Assembly: GCA_019239825.1 (NCBI GenBank)
Contig: JAFAZK010000280.1
Span: forward strand, 1 to 64,000
DNA length: 64,000 nt
From: Verrucomicrobiota bacterium
Lineage (GTDB): Bacteria > Verrucomicrobiota > Verrucomicrobiia > Chthoniobacterales > JAFAMB01
Direction of reading: 5' to 3'
Each line of letters opens with the position of its first letter. Position 1 is the stretch's first letter. The notes beneath the pieces were generated by a model. It searched no databases and had not been told where the DNA came from. It worked only from the letters and a program-made list of their open reading frames with translations. Positions 1 to 8,416 of this stretch are shown here, piece by piece. The position numbers and the translations under genes were made by a program.

Positions 1-821
1 TCGATGGTGGCGGCGCCAAATTGGAGGTTGTGATAAGCTTTTCTGGCCTGTTGTACTGAATCGATGGCCCATTGTTCCGGCCAGTTATGGTAGTCACCTG
101 TTGTCGAGTTTACGGATTGCGTAGCGTCAAGCCCATCGGCCAAGGAACGATAGTCCGCCGCATTTCGAATCGCGAATACCAAAGATTCATCCCAGAGAGC
201 GTGAAGTTCTTGATTCGGATCAGAACCGAAAAAAAGATCGTTACCGCCTCGGTCATTGGGTTTGCCGGCACAGAGGCGCGGATCGGTAATTAGAACCGGA
301 TGTCTGAGATCCGAAAGATCGTAGAAACCAGTTCCGCAGTGTAGCGGCTGATGGATATCGCCAGCAAAATGGACCAAAAGACGCAAGGCCTGTGGTTTGG
401 TAAAATCTTCCGGACCGGTCTGAGGTCTCTCCAAGACCGAGACGCAACGTTTAATGGCGTGAACCACATCATTGAGCGAGGTAAAAGCCACGACCTGGCG
501 ATAATCTTCGGCTCCTAATGGCAAATCGACGAAATGCCACAGGGCGTTGGTTGGGAATTTGGCATTGAACGCGCGCGCCTCTGGATCGTCGCTCAATGGG
601 CCGCGACCGGAGGCCGCGGCGCGAACTTCGTCGGCCCAGTTAGCGATTGAAGGTAAGTCCGTGTCGTGACCCTGAGCGAGAAGGGCAGCGATGTGGGATT
701 GAGCCGTGGAAGACAGGTGTTTTTCTGCCACAGCAGCGATAGCAGAATGCCCGAGCGGCCCCCAGGCGTGGAGGGCTTGGGCGAGGATGAGGAGGAGGAA
801 GAGGGGGAATGAGGAGTTCAG
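1..821 (-). CDS. S1/P1-type secreted nuclease, C-terminus cut by window edge
   Basis: Zinc-dependent nuclease of the S1/P1 family, cleaving single-stranded nucleic acids outside the cytoplasm. Seen on the minus strand: a hydrophobic leader ending ALHA, then WGPLGHSAIA, matching the mature N-terminal Trp plus GH that bind zinc in this family; then NWADEVR, LWHFVDLPLG, the core HFAGDIHQPLHCG, and NDRGGNDLFF followed by LHALWDE. The frame stays open to base 1, so about 273 codons are present and the end lies outside. The start is odd: no ATG, GTG or TTG precedes the leader. An in-frame TGA (834-836) lies inside a GGAGTTCA tandem repeat, and the only near-start is a CTG at 821. The repeat may have overwritten the original start. 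Family certain; start uncertain. Confidence 0.88.
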   Translation of the reverse strand, partial: MNSSFPLFLLLILAQALHAWGPLGHSAIAAVAEKHLSSTAQSHIAALLAQGHDTDLPSIANWADEVRAAASGRGPLSDDPEARAFNAKFPTNALWHFVDLPLGAEDYRQVVAFTSLNDVVHAIKRCVSVLERPQTGPEDFTKPQALRLLVHFAGDIHQPLHCGTGFYDLSDLRHPVLITDPRLCAGKPNDRGGNDLFFGSDPNQELHALWDESLVFAIRNAADYRSLADGLDATQSVNSTTGDYHNWPEQWAIDSVQQARKAYHNLQFGAATI

Positions 822-1383
822 GAGTTCAGGAGTTCAGGGTGGCGAGATCACAAAATTGCGGGGAAATTCTTATTCGAAGTCAGTGCGTCTGATCCTGGTG
901 TTCCTTCTCGCCACGGCTTTCGCATAGACGACAAGAAGGCGGGAAACTTCTTCTAGCACCGGTTCCAATGCGGTGCAGTTGCCATAGCCGAGGTCATCTC
1001 CCAGGATGAGGTAGTATCTGCATTCTTCAACGGACCCTTGTGATATATTGAAAAACCGATTCTTATGGGGTAGCCGCGCTTCTTAAAGCCCTCTGCGATG
1101 TTTGCCGGAATTGAGATAGCGGCTCGCCTGAGTTGAGGGATCAAACAGTACTGTTCATCTCTCGGAAAGCGCTTTGTGAGCTCATAGGCCTGAAGCACAA
1201 ACTCGTGTGCTTTCTGCCAGACAATTAGATCGCGAAATGATTGAGCTAGTTTGTTCATGCGGTCCAAATATCATAAAATAAAACGTAATCTAGAGATGTT
1301 ATAGAATCTTGCTAACGCTGATTCTTACGTACTCCTGCAACTCCTGGAACTCCTGGAACTCCTGAACTCCTGAACTCCTCCCA
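811..1383. repeat. Family D palindrome: GGAGTTCA arms around a pseudogene
   Basis: Left arm 811-838 has three tandem copies of the 8-base word GGAGTTCA; right arm 1336-1381 has about five copies of the reverse complement (TGAACTCC, some with an extra G). The arms enclose the frameshifted four-helix-bundle gene. The left arm reaches into the start region of the nuclease gene. Confidence 0.7.
870..1267 (-). pseudogene. Four-helix-bundle (S23-type) protein, frameshifted
   Basis: Belongs to the small four-helix-bundle family (S23 / 23S-rRNA-intervening-sequence type), whose function is unknown. The first 64 residues are typical (FRDLIVWQKAHEF, LTKRFPRDEQY, QLRRAAISIPANIAEGFKKRG). After KKRG, near 1065-1075, the frame shifts by one base; the rest of the family pattern (FFNISQGSVEECRYYLILGDDLGYG, then EEVSRLLVVYAKAV) continues in another frame to a TAA at 870-872. 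Read straight, the frame ends early at 953 with an unrelated tail. The change could be a real mutation or a single-base assembly error. It sits between two arms of a word repeat, which fits a dispensable cargo gene. Confidence 0.8.
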
Positions 1384-1385
1384 CA

Positions 1386-3401
1386 CTACTCCCAATTCGC
1401 TATCACGACGTCCGTTGGCGTTGTCGCTAAGACGTGAACCAGATTGGGATCCACTCTCAGATCTTCAGCCAGAGAAGTGAGCGAGTGGTTACCGACAATG
1501 ATGCAGACCTTACGCGCGGTATGCCAGGCGGCGACGACGTCCGCTTTCTTAAGATAAAGATCGGCGCCAATTCCGTATTTGCGAGCCGCATATTCTTGAG
1601 CGGGAATACCATCCAGCCAATGGAGTTGCCGATGGAGATAGAAAAAGAGGCTGGTACGATCGCTGATATCGCCCTGGCTAATGATCAAGGTGTTGGCATC
1701 TGAGTTTCGCTCTATCACAGAAGCGATAGAAGCCGAAGACAGATAGTCTTGCAGGGCGACCTCGCCGGTCAATCCGAGGAAACAGATCAGAAGTACGAAC
1801 GGTGGAAGGAAGATAACCGGTGCTAACTTCTGGCGCCTAAACAAAATGATTAAAAGAGCAAAGGCGATCGCACCGATACCGAATAGGAGGAGGATATTGC
1901 TCAACGTGCGGCCGGCGGCACCGGCGACATTCACCAGTGCGCTGGCTACACTGTTAATAGCCGGCTGTTCACCACGTCCGGTTCCCTCAGACGACAGGAG
2001 CGGCGCTAAGGGCTGACCGCTCAATATTATCCCGCCTGCCCCTAACAAGATCAGGAGGATACCAGGGAACCAGGCGGAGAACAGGCGAGGGATTCCCTGG
2101 CCCAGGGACCAAGCCAGCCAGATGGCAATCACTGGGAAGCAAATCAAGAGATAATAATCCTGAAGATTTGCAAAGGTGATCGCGACCGAGTAGATGCCGA
2201 ACCAAAGCAGCAAGAGCAACGCGTTTTGGGAGATCTTGGTGTGAACTATCCGAAAGGAGGTAACGGCGGCCCCAGGAATCAATAAGGTCCAGGGGAAGAG
2301 GATCGCAAACTGTTCGAGCCAAAAGTTAAGCAGGCCCAGGTGATCTCCGTCAACGGGCCATCGTCGGCCCAGTACCTGGTTAACCTGCTCGTTCCCGAGT
2401 TGGTCGAGAATAAAGCCGGGATAGCGATGCTCCACTGCCAAATACCAGGGGAGGACCAAGGCGATAAAAATCAACCAGCCGGTTGGATTGAAAATGATTC
2501 GGCGGCAGACCACGCGCAACGATGGCCGGAAAACGGCCGCTACTAAGAGAACACCCAGTGGAAGGAGAATTCCGTGCGCCCCTTTGCAGAGTACTGCCAC
2601 AGCCATTGCTACCCAGAGCAGGGTCAGCTCTAATGTGATGAGTGGTGATTCCCCCTTCGCTGAAGCTTCGGATGACAAGTGGTGAGTGGTGATGGGTGGT
2701 TTGAGTCTGTCACCGCTCAAATTCTTCAAGACATCGTGGTCCGCGTTGCCGCCCTCGCGCCTGTCGGGAATTTTTCTCGCTAAGCGAACCAGCAGCCAAA
2801 AAGTGAACGTTGTTAGGAAGCCGAACGCTGGTTCGGGCATGATCAGGTGACAGAACTGAAATGTTCCAAAAAAGGTCGCGAGGATGAGGGAACTAGCTAG
2901 GCTCGTAAGTTTGTCGCGAGTGCATTCGTAGGCTAATCCGGCAGTCGCGATAAACCAGGCGAACGTAGCGAGGCAGATCGGCAATCGAGCAGCAAATTCG
3001 TTTTCGCCAAAGCTCCGAAGAGAAAGGATCTCCATCCAATAGGCAAGCGGCGGCTTTCTGAGTCGTGGGATGCTGTTTTGCGTGGGAACGACCCAATCGT
3101 TTCGGGAGATCATTTCCCTGGCTGCACCGGCGTATTGACCATCGATCTGGTCCAACAGGCGAGGGTACCCGCACGACCCGATATAAAAAACGCCAAGTAA
3201 GCTTGCCCAGACCAGCAAGAGCCGGAAAAGACTTGTCTGGTAAAACCCAGGCTTGCTAGTCCCTTGGATTTCTGGGGGCCAAGTGATGGGGGACGCGGAG
3301 ATCGCCGGCGAAGGTGCCATTCGTTCAGACTTCGTGATTTTCGGCGAACGAAAAGGCATCGCGTCTTTTCCCCGGTGGTCTCGTCCGCCGCTATTTTCCA
3401 T
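1386..3401 (-). CDS. ArnT/PMT-like membrane glycosyltransferase (GT39/GT83 type)
   Basis: Integral membrane transferase of the family that moves a sugar from a polyprenyl-phosphate carrier onto lipid or protein at the outer face of the membrane. The first TM segment is followed by DQIDGQYAGAAREM, NDW..PTQN and RKPPLAYW, the standard order for ArnT-like proteins, with an Asp where catalysis occurs; roughly ten more hydrophobic segments follow and a soluble C-terminal domain ends the 671-residue ORF. The start is unsure: the first 50 residues are polar, and a later Met near residue 28 is possible. Around residues 235-255 the protein contains a polar insert (TTHHLSSEASAKGES) encoded by short-word repeat DNA. 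Acceptor unknown. Confidence 0.8.
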   Translation of the reverse strand: MENSGGRDHRGKDAMPFRSPKITKSERMAPSPAISASPITWPPEIQGTSKPGFYQTSLFRLLLVWASLLGVFYIGSCGYPRLLDQIDGQYAGAAREMISRNDWVVPTQNSIPRLRKPPLAYWMEILSLRSFGENEFAARLPICLATFAWFIATAGLAYECTRDKLTSLASSLILATFFGTFQFCHLIMPEPAFGFLTTFTFWLLVRLARKIPDRREGGNADHDVLKNLSGDRLKPPITTHHLSSEASAKGESPLITLELTLLWVAMAVAVLCKGAHGILLPLGVLLVAAVFRPSLRVVCRRIIFNPTGWLIFIALVLPWYLAVEHRYPGFILDQLGNEQVNQVLGRRWPVDGDHLGLLNFWLEQFAILFPWTLLIPGAAVTSFRIVHTKISQNALLLLLWFGIYSVAITFANLQDYYLLICFPVIAIWLAWSLGQGIPRLFSAWFPGILLILLGAGGIILSGQPLAPLLSSEGTGRGEQPAINSVASALVNVAGAAGRTLSNILLLFGIGAIAFALLIILFRRQKLAPVIFLPPFVLLICFLGLTGEVALQDYLSSASIASVIERNSDANTLIISQGDISDRTSLFFYLHRQLHWLDGIPAQEYAARKYGIGADLYLKKADVVAAWHTARKVCIIVGNHSLTSLAEDLRVDPNLVHVLATTPTDVVIANWE
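2636..2700. repeat. Word repeat inserted in frame in a coding region
   Basis: Plus-strand words GTGATGAGTGGTGATTC and GTGGTGAGTGGTGATGG flank CGCTGAAGCTTCGG, which itself can pair (GAAGCTTC). It resembles the intergenic family D words but lies inside the glycosyltransferase gene without breaking its frame. Confidence 0.5.
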
Positions 3402-3618
3402 GAATTGGCAAAAGGAGCAAGGAAGAGCGGTTCTAATTTCTAGGTTCTAGGATCAAAGCTCGAGGCTCAACTTTGGGAGAGGATGCAGTTTGCAATTGCC
3501 GGTTCGTATACTTGCGGTTGAGAAGGGCTATCATGGGCGGCCTTGCAGGAGGAACGGATGAGACCTATACGACCTGTAGGATTTCTATGGCACAAGGGAT
3601 TCCGGGCGAATCGAGAAT

Positions 3619-4440
3619 TTGGAACCTAAAACTTTGAACTTAGAACTTCTGAGACTAGGCCAGGGAACCTGGCGGATGGGAGAACGAACGGATCGGTATC
3701 GATCGGAGGTAAAGGCTTTACAACTTGGGTTCGATCTCGGGATGACGTTGGTGGATACGGCGGAGATGTATGGGGAAGGGAGAGCAGAGAGCTTGGTCGG
3801 CGAGGCGATTGCCGGACGGCGAAAAGATATCTTTCTCGTGAGCAAGGTTTACCCACACCGGGCGACTCGGAGCGGAGTACTGACTGCGTGTGAGCAAAGT
3901 CTCAAACGACTAAAAACGGATTACCTTGATCTATATCTTCTTCACTGGCGCGGCTCGACACCTTTGGCCGAGAGTTTTGAAGGTTTTCTGCAGCTGAAGC
4001 AGCAGGGGATGATACGGGAGTTCGGTGTCAGTAACTTTGATCTCGACGATATGGAGGAACTCGCCGGCGTGCCGGGTGGGAGAGAGGTGTTTACGAATCA
4101 GGTTTTGTACAACCTCACCCGCAGGGGAATTGAGTGGGATCTCTTGCCTTGGTGTCGCGACCGAAAAATGCCGGTCATGGCTTATTCGCCGGTGGAACAG
4201 GGACGCCTTCCCGCGCAGATGGATGCTATAGCCCGCAAAGTGAATGCAAGCCGATTTCAGCTGGCCTTAGCTTGGCTTCTGCATCAGGACCGCATTCTCG
4301 TGATTCCCAAAGCGGCGTCTGAAGCGCATGTCATCGAAAACCGCAAGGCGCTGGACATTCAGATCCCAGAGCAGATCCTTGCCGAGTTAGACGCATTATT
4401 TCCTCCGCCTCGAAACAAATCGCCGCTTGAGATCCTTTAG
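3619..4440 (+). CDS. Aldo/keto reductase
   Basis: NAD(P)H-dependent oxidoreductase of the aldo/keto reductase superfamily, 273 residues, one (beta/alpha)8 barrel. The catalytic set is visible: Asp in LVDTAEMYGEG with Tyr five residues on, Lys in LVSKVYPH, His in YLLHWRG. Later motifs REFGVSNFD, NQVLYNLTRRGIE and VIPKAASEAHVIEN are standard for the cofactor-binding part. The start used is TTG at 3619; the first codons lie in word-repeat DNA (TTTGAACTTAGAACTT), so the true start may lie nearer to LGQGTWRMGE. The substrate cannot be deduced. It stands alone, convergent with the response-regulator gene. Confidence 0.9.
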   Translation: MEPKTLNLELLRLGQGTWRMGERTDRYRSEVKALQLGFDLGMTLVDTAEMYGEGRAESLVGEAIAGRRKDIFLVSKVYPHRATRSGVLTACEQSLKRLKTDYLDLYLLHWRGSTPLAESFEGFLQLKQQGMIREFGVSNFDLDDMEELAGVPGGREVFTNQVLYNLTRRGIEWDLLPWCRDRKMPVMAYSPVEQGRLPAQMDAIARKVNASRFQLALAWLLHQDRILVIPKAASEAHVIENRKALDIQIPEQILAELDALFPPPRNKSPLEIL

Positions 4441-4817
4441 GATTGGCGGTTGGGCGACTTCTGTCTCGTCCTCGTCCTCGTCGTAGTGGACGGAGTAGAC
4501 TTAGTGGACAGAGTGGACGCGCAACGCCGTCCACCTGGTTCCACTCCGTCTAGTACGTCCACTGCGTCCACTACGACGAGGACGAGAAACCGCCTTTGGG
4601 CCTGTAACCTTCAAGCGCGCCTGATAGTCCAATCAGGGCAAAACCGGATCCCTTTCGCCTAGCGACGCTAAGCTTAGGGCCTAGCTTATTTTGCCATGGA
4701 TGGGCTTTTGCCGACTGGACGCCAGTACCACGGAGAGAGAAACTGGTGTCCAGCCAGTCTTTTCACAGCGCGTGAAGGGGCACCGCCGTAAGGAACGATA
4801 ATCAACTGATCGCTCTT
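4441..4817. repeat. Gap with family D palindrome and an imperfect hairpin
   Basis: 4460-4515 carries GTCCTCG, GTGGACGGAGTAGAC and GTGGACAGAGTGGAC words; 4529-4586 carries their reverse complements (GTCCACCTGG, CCACTCCGTCTAG, GTCCACTGCGTCCACTACG, ACGAGGACGAG), so the segment can fold into a long hairpin. At 4713-4759 a second imperfect hairpin (GACTGGACGCCAGT against ACTGGTGTCCAGCCAGTC) is followed by TTTTC and could end plus-strand transcripts. No gene seen. Confidence 0.6.
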
Positions 4818-5537
4818 TTAACTCTGCTCTTGGTGTGCTACCCAGTCGATCGCGAAGCGCACCATTTCGTTGGCATCCGAAAAGCCGAGCTTTTCTTTTA
4901 TGTGAGCTCGATGGGTTTCGACGGTTTTAACACTGAGATTGATCTCTTTGGCGATCGATCGGGTGCTGTGTCCCCGCCCTAGCATAACCAAAACCTCCAG
5001 TTCGCGGTCGGATAAACGGTCGACTGGTGAAGGAGAATCGCTTTCCGATGCATGGATCGCTTTGAAAATTAGTTTTTCTCCGAGACGTTGGCTGACGAAA
5101 AGCTTGCCGGCTAGCGCGCGATAAATGGCATCCAGAACCGGTTGAACGCCGTCGGCTTTCATTACGTACCCGAGAGCACCTGCCTTCAGGGCGCGCAGAG
5201 CATACAACGACTCATCGTGCATTGAGAGAACCAGAATCGGTAGCTGAGGTGATTCAGCCTTCATCAGCTTCACTAGTTCAATGCCATTTGTGCCCCGAAG
5301 AGTAATATCGAGGATCGCTAAGTCCGGATTCAGTTTGCGCATCTGCTCCAGAGCACTCGGGGCGGAATCAGCATGACCACAGACGACGAGATCAACCTGC
5401 CGGTCGAGTAGTTCCGTCAAACCGTGCCGAAAAATCGGATGATCGTCTACCAACAGGATTTTCTTTTTCGCAGATTGGCTGACGGGTGGGGCCGCTTTGT
5501 CGCTTCCGTCTGGCGCCGGGTTATGATCCTGCTCCAT
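4818..5537 (-). CDS. NarL/FixJ-family response regulator
   Basis: DNA-binding response regulator, 239 residues. After a 25-residue polar leader comes a receiver domain: acidic pocket DD in ILLVDDHPIF, phosphoacceptor Asp about residue 77 in LAILDITL, switch Ser in LVLSMHD and Lys in YVMKADG. A LuxR-type helix-turn-helix follows a linker (LSDRELEVLVMLGRG, TRSIAKEINLSVKTVETHR). No histidine kinase lies beside it, so partner and regulon are unknown. ATG start at 5537. Confidence 0.93.
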   Translation of the reverse strand: MEQDHNPAPDGSDKAAPPVSQSAKKKILLVDDHPIFRHGLTELLDRQVDLVVCGHADSAPSALEQMRKLNPDLAILDITLRGTNGIELVKLMKAESPQLPILVLSMHDESLYALRALKAGALGYVMKADGVQPVLDAIYRALAGKLFVSQRLGEKLIFKAIHASESDSPSPVDRLSDRELEVLVMLGRGHSTRSIAKEINLSVKTVETHRAHIKEKLGFSDANEMVRFAIDWVAHQEQS

Positions 5538-5595
5538 GGTTTCGGTTTAAGGGTTAATCTGACCCAATCTTTGCTCGGACGCCACGGGCAAAATC

Positions 5596-5656
5596 AATGA
5601 GTACAGGAGTTCTAGGAGGTCAGCGCCTCCTGGCTCCTCTTCTTGAACTCCTAGAA
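5596..5656. repeat. Family D word repeat
   Basis: ACAGGAGTTCTAGGAGG is mirrored by CTTGAACTCCTAGAACC, with GCGCCTCCTGGCTCCTC between. It lies between the regulator start and the stop of the DUF1537 gene. Confidence 0.5.
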
Positions 5657-5658
5657 CC

Positions 5659-7068
5659 TTATGCCCCTCCGCTTAGCCTCCGGATCAGATCCGCCAAGGT
5701 CGATGGACCTCCGACGTTGCCGGGGAAAATGATAAAGGGCAGGCCTGGAGAAGCGGATTCCGGCCCGAGTTTTAAAGCGGAAACCCCGGAAGCGACTTGG
5801 CCGAGAACTCGAGCTCTCTTGGCTTTCAGACCTTTGGTCAAAACGTCGTTCGACGTGATGCCGCCTTTTGCCACCAACCACGTTGGCGGCTGGCTCAGCT
5901 TGGTTGGGATGCTGGAGAGAGCCGCAGAAACAATAGCGGAAATCTGGACGTGATTCAGTTCGCCACGGTGAGACACGAGTCCTCGAGTGGTAAATACCAG
6001 AGCCGTTTTTTGCTCCGCTAGGCTCGATTCAATGGCTTGGACTACGTCGGCTAGATGTCGCTCGGCTTCGGCGGGCTCGAACAGACGATCAACCAGAAGT
6101 TCGATCGAGTCGACATTTGGGAGGGCGCGAGCTTCCGCCAGTTGTACGCTAGTGCGTTGTACATAGGAGCCGACCAATACTAGACCCGGACCGGAACCAA
6201 TTGCGCTTGGGTCCAGGATTGCTCCTGGGAGCTCGCCCAGGCTGCTTCTAACAAATGGAGCTGCGGTCCGGCAAAGAAACCTTTTCCCAGCATTTTCAGC
6301 CCGGAGGAGTCCGGCCGACAGCACCACCAGATCAGCGTCAGTAACGGTATCTACTACGATGGGGACGTTGTGTTTAGACCGAAGGAGCAGTGAGGCCACC
6401 TCGTCTGGCCCGCCTTCTCTCAACATTTTTATGGGTATGGACAGCACCTGATTTGCTTTCCAGGCCCCTTTTGACTTTTCCTCGACCCACTCTGACAGCC
6501 GATAATGAGAGAAACCAAACGTGGGATCTTTTGAGAAGTCAGTCTCGGTTACCGGCAAATAGCGGCCCTTGGAGTGGTCATAAACAAAGTGGCAACCGTC
6601 CAGCACGATCCTGCCGCCCTCAGGGTAAGCTGGCACAATCAGATGTGCATCGGGAGACTGAGGCAACAAATCGGCGATTGGCCTCAGCTCGGCTGGATAG
6701 TGACCACGTAAGGTTGAATCGCTTCTGCTGATCGGGCAGAATCGAATCTGATTTTTTTGAGCGGCCGAACGCAGGATAGCTACAACCGAAGCAGTTAATT
6801 TGACGGCGGCTGCCTCATCTAACGCGCGTGAATTCGTGAGTAAGTAAAGTATGCGAGACTGTTCTCGCAACGTGCGGTCGACCAGATCGGGTTCCCAGGT
6901 CGTGAGAATCTCAATGTTCTGCATCGTCTGGACGCCCGTTGGATCGTCGTCGAGTACCAGCAATCGCCTGGCTGGGTCTTCCAGATCGAAGCGAATCTCT
7001 GAGAGCAGCGAGGTTACATCGGGCTCTGGCGGCAGGGGTGTACCAAGATCAAACGCGGGGAGGGGCAT
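5659..7068 (-). CDS. Four-carbon acid sugar kinase family protein (DUF1537)
   Basis: Member of the DUF1537 kinase family (OtnK, DtnK and relatives), which use ATP to phosphorylate four-carbon acid sugars such as threonate or erythronate. The 469-residue protein has the N-terminal LVLDDDPTGVQTM and SRSDSTLRGHYPAEL substrate-side motifs and, near the C-terminus, LVAKGGITSNDV and GQVASGVSALKLG of the nucleotide-binding domain. The usual partners (PdxA-like dehydrogenase, aldolase) are not adjacent, so the substrate stays open. ATG at 7068. Confidence 0.88.
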   Translation of the reverse strand: MPLPAFDLGTPLPPEPDVTSLLSEIRFDLEDPARRLLVLDDDPTGVQTMQNIEILTTWEPDLVDRTLREQSRILYLLTNSRALDEAAAVKLTASVVAILRSAAQKNQIRFCPISRSDSTLRGHYPAELRPIADLLPQSPDAHLIVPAYPEGGRIVLDGCHFVYDHSKGRYLPVTETDFSKDPTFGFSHYRLSEWVEEKSKGAWKANQVLSIPIKMLREGGPDEVASLLLRSKHNVPIVVDTVTDADLVVLSAGLLRAENAGKRFLCRTAAPFVRSSLGELPGAILDPSAIGSGPGLVLVGSYVQRTSVQLAEARALPNVDSIELLVDRLFEPAEAERHLADVVQAIESSLAEQKTALVFTTRGLVSHRGELNHVQISAIVSAALSSIPTKLSQPPTWLVAKGGITSNDVLTKGLKAKRARVLGQVASGVSALKLGPESASPGLPFIIFPGNVGGPSTLADLIRRLSGGA

Positions 7069-7243
7069 GGGTAATGAGCAGTAAGCAGTAAGCAGTAAAG
7101 TATCAGCGATCTGAAGCAGTAAAGCCGTAGTCAGTGATGATTTTTCGACGCCTCTTTCTGACCTGACTGATTTACTGAAACACTGCTCACTGCTAACCGC
7201 TTACTGCTAACCGCTTACTGCTAACCGCTTACTGCTTACTGCT
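7069..7243. repeat. Family D palindrome, GCAGTAA words
   Basis: Left arm 7075-7125 reads GAGCAGTAAGCAGTAAGCAG and further AGCAGTAAAG; right arm 7182-7243 reads CTGCTCACTGCTAACCGC followed by repeats of TTACTGCTAACCGC and TTACTGC. The arms are reverse complements made of a repeated 7-base word, on a loop of about 60 bases. It fills the gap upstream of the DUF1537 gene and ends on the larE stop. Confidence 0.75.
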
Positions 7244-8042
7244 TACCTGGCGGCTGATATCCGGCTGGATCCCAAAAGGCAGCGCCGAATCCGATCGTAA
7301 TCAGAGCTGCCCGAATATTTGGCCAATGGATAGGCAAACGATCCAGCTCGCCTGGTGCGATCTGTAGCTTGGCGGCGGGTGCTCCGCTGTCATCGCGAAG
7401 GTAGCGTACGCGGAACACTTGGAATCCGTGGTGACGGACTGTCTCCTCCGCCTGTTCGACCATAGAAAGGACTCCTCGGTCGATGGGTATGCCGTGCTGG
7501 ACCCGAGAACTGAGACAGGGCTGTGCCGGTTGATCCGCCGTTGGGAGGTTACGTTCTCGGGAAAGGGACCGGATCTCTGATTTAGTGAGTCCGGCGGTTC
7601 GCAGTGGTGCCAACACCTGGAACTCTGTCGCCGCCTTTGCCCCGGGGCGAAATTCGAGCGCGTCATCGGCATTTTCTCCGTAGGCGAGCGCGGCGAAATG
7701 CTGACCCTGAGCCAGGTCTGCCATTCGTTGGAACAGCTCGGCTTTGCAGAAGTAACACCGATTTGCCGGATTGGCCGTGTAATCCGGTTGATCGAGTTCC
7801 GTTGTGTTGAGGATTTGCAGGCGAGCGTTTAAGGAATGGGCGACGTCGATTGCCGTTTTCAACGCTTTGCGAGGCAACGACGGGCTGTCGGCGATGACAG
7901 CCAAGGTTCGTGTGCCGAGGATTTCAACGGCTTCCGCAAGCAGATAGGTACTATCAACGCCACCGGAATAGGCAATTAACAGGGGCGAATGGGTTCGAAG
8001 CGTCTCCCGCAACCGCTCGACTTTCTCCATAGTGGTCGACAT
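7236..8042 (-). CDS. larE: ATP-dependent sacrificial sulfur transferase LarE
   Basis: LarE adds sulfur to the pyridine ring during synthesis of the nickel-pincer nucleotide (NPN) cofactor first found in lactate racemase. The 268-residue protein has the PP-loop AYSGGVDSTYLL near residue 26 and the family pattern GENADD near 122. Cys176 in QPCLSSR sits at the position of the sacrificial Cys in the Lactobacillus plantarum enzyme, and a Cys-x-x-Cys pair (96, 99) is also present. Some LarE proteins with a Cys trio use an iron-sulfur cluster instead of sacrificing Cys; which applies here is not clear. The larC gene is in this window 40 kb away; larA and larB are not seen. Confidence 0.92.
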   Translation of the reverse strand: MSTTMEKVERLRETLRTHSPLLIAYSGGVDSTYLLAEAVEILGTRTLAVIADSPSLPRKALKTAIDVAHSLNARLQILNTTELDQPDYTANPANRCYFCKAELFQRMADLAQGQHFAALAYGENADDALEFRPGAKAATEFQVLAPLRTAGLTKSEIRSLSRERNLPTADQPAQPCLSSRVQHGIPIDRGVLSMVEQAEETVRHHGFQVFRVRYLRDDSGAPAAKLQIAPGELDRLPIHWPNIRAALITIGFGAAFWDPAGYQPPGKQ

Positions 8043-8114
8043 CCTGAATCAAGGTAGCGTGGCATTTGGGAAGAAGCTAGGAGCAGAAGGCGATACACCG
8101 TTTGAGGCCGCACA

Positions 8115-8396
8115 CCCTGGAGGGGAGCTGCTTTCGCCTGTGCAAGTTAGATTGCGCTCCGTCGGACCCCAGCGCGTTGGCATGGCCTTGTCGTGTGATA
8201 AGCAAGCGGCTCCCGGGAACGTTTGCTGGTGTTGCTTGCTGGGTACGTTGAATCGAACGAGCGGCACCGCGACGAACATTTGACATCCTGGGTAGCTTCC
8301 GGGAGCCGCCTGCTAAATAGCGATTTGGCAACGCGACACTTGTCTGCGCGATCGGGTCAGGTCATGGGCAACCTTCAAAAGAGGCTCCCTCCAAAA
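8115..8396. repeat. Family A structured palindrome, copy 1
   Basis: Outer left arm CTGGAGGGGAGCTGCTTT (8117 on), inner arm AAGCGGCTCCCGGGAACG near 8207, inner right arm TTCCGGGAGCCGCCTGCTA near 8297, and outer right arm AAAGAGGCTCCCTCCA near 8380. It fills the larE-hemQ gap; no gene is seen in it. Confidence 0.75.
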
Positions 8397-8416
8397 AGGG
8401 AATGCCGCTGAGTTCC

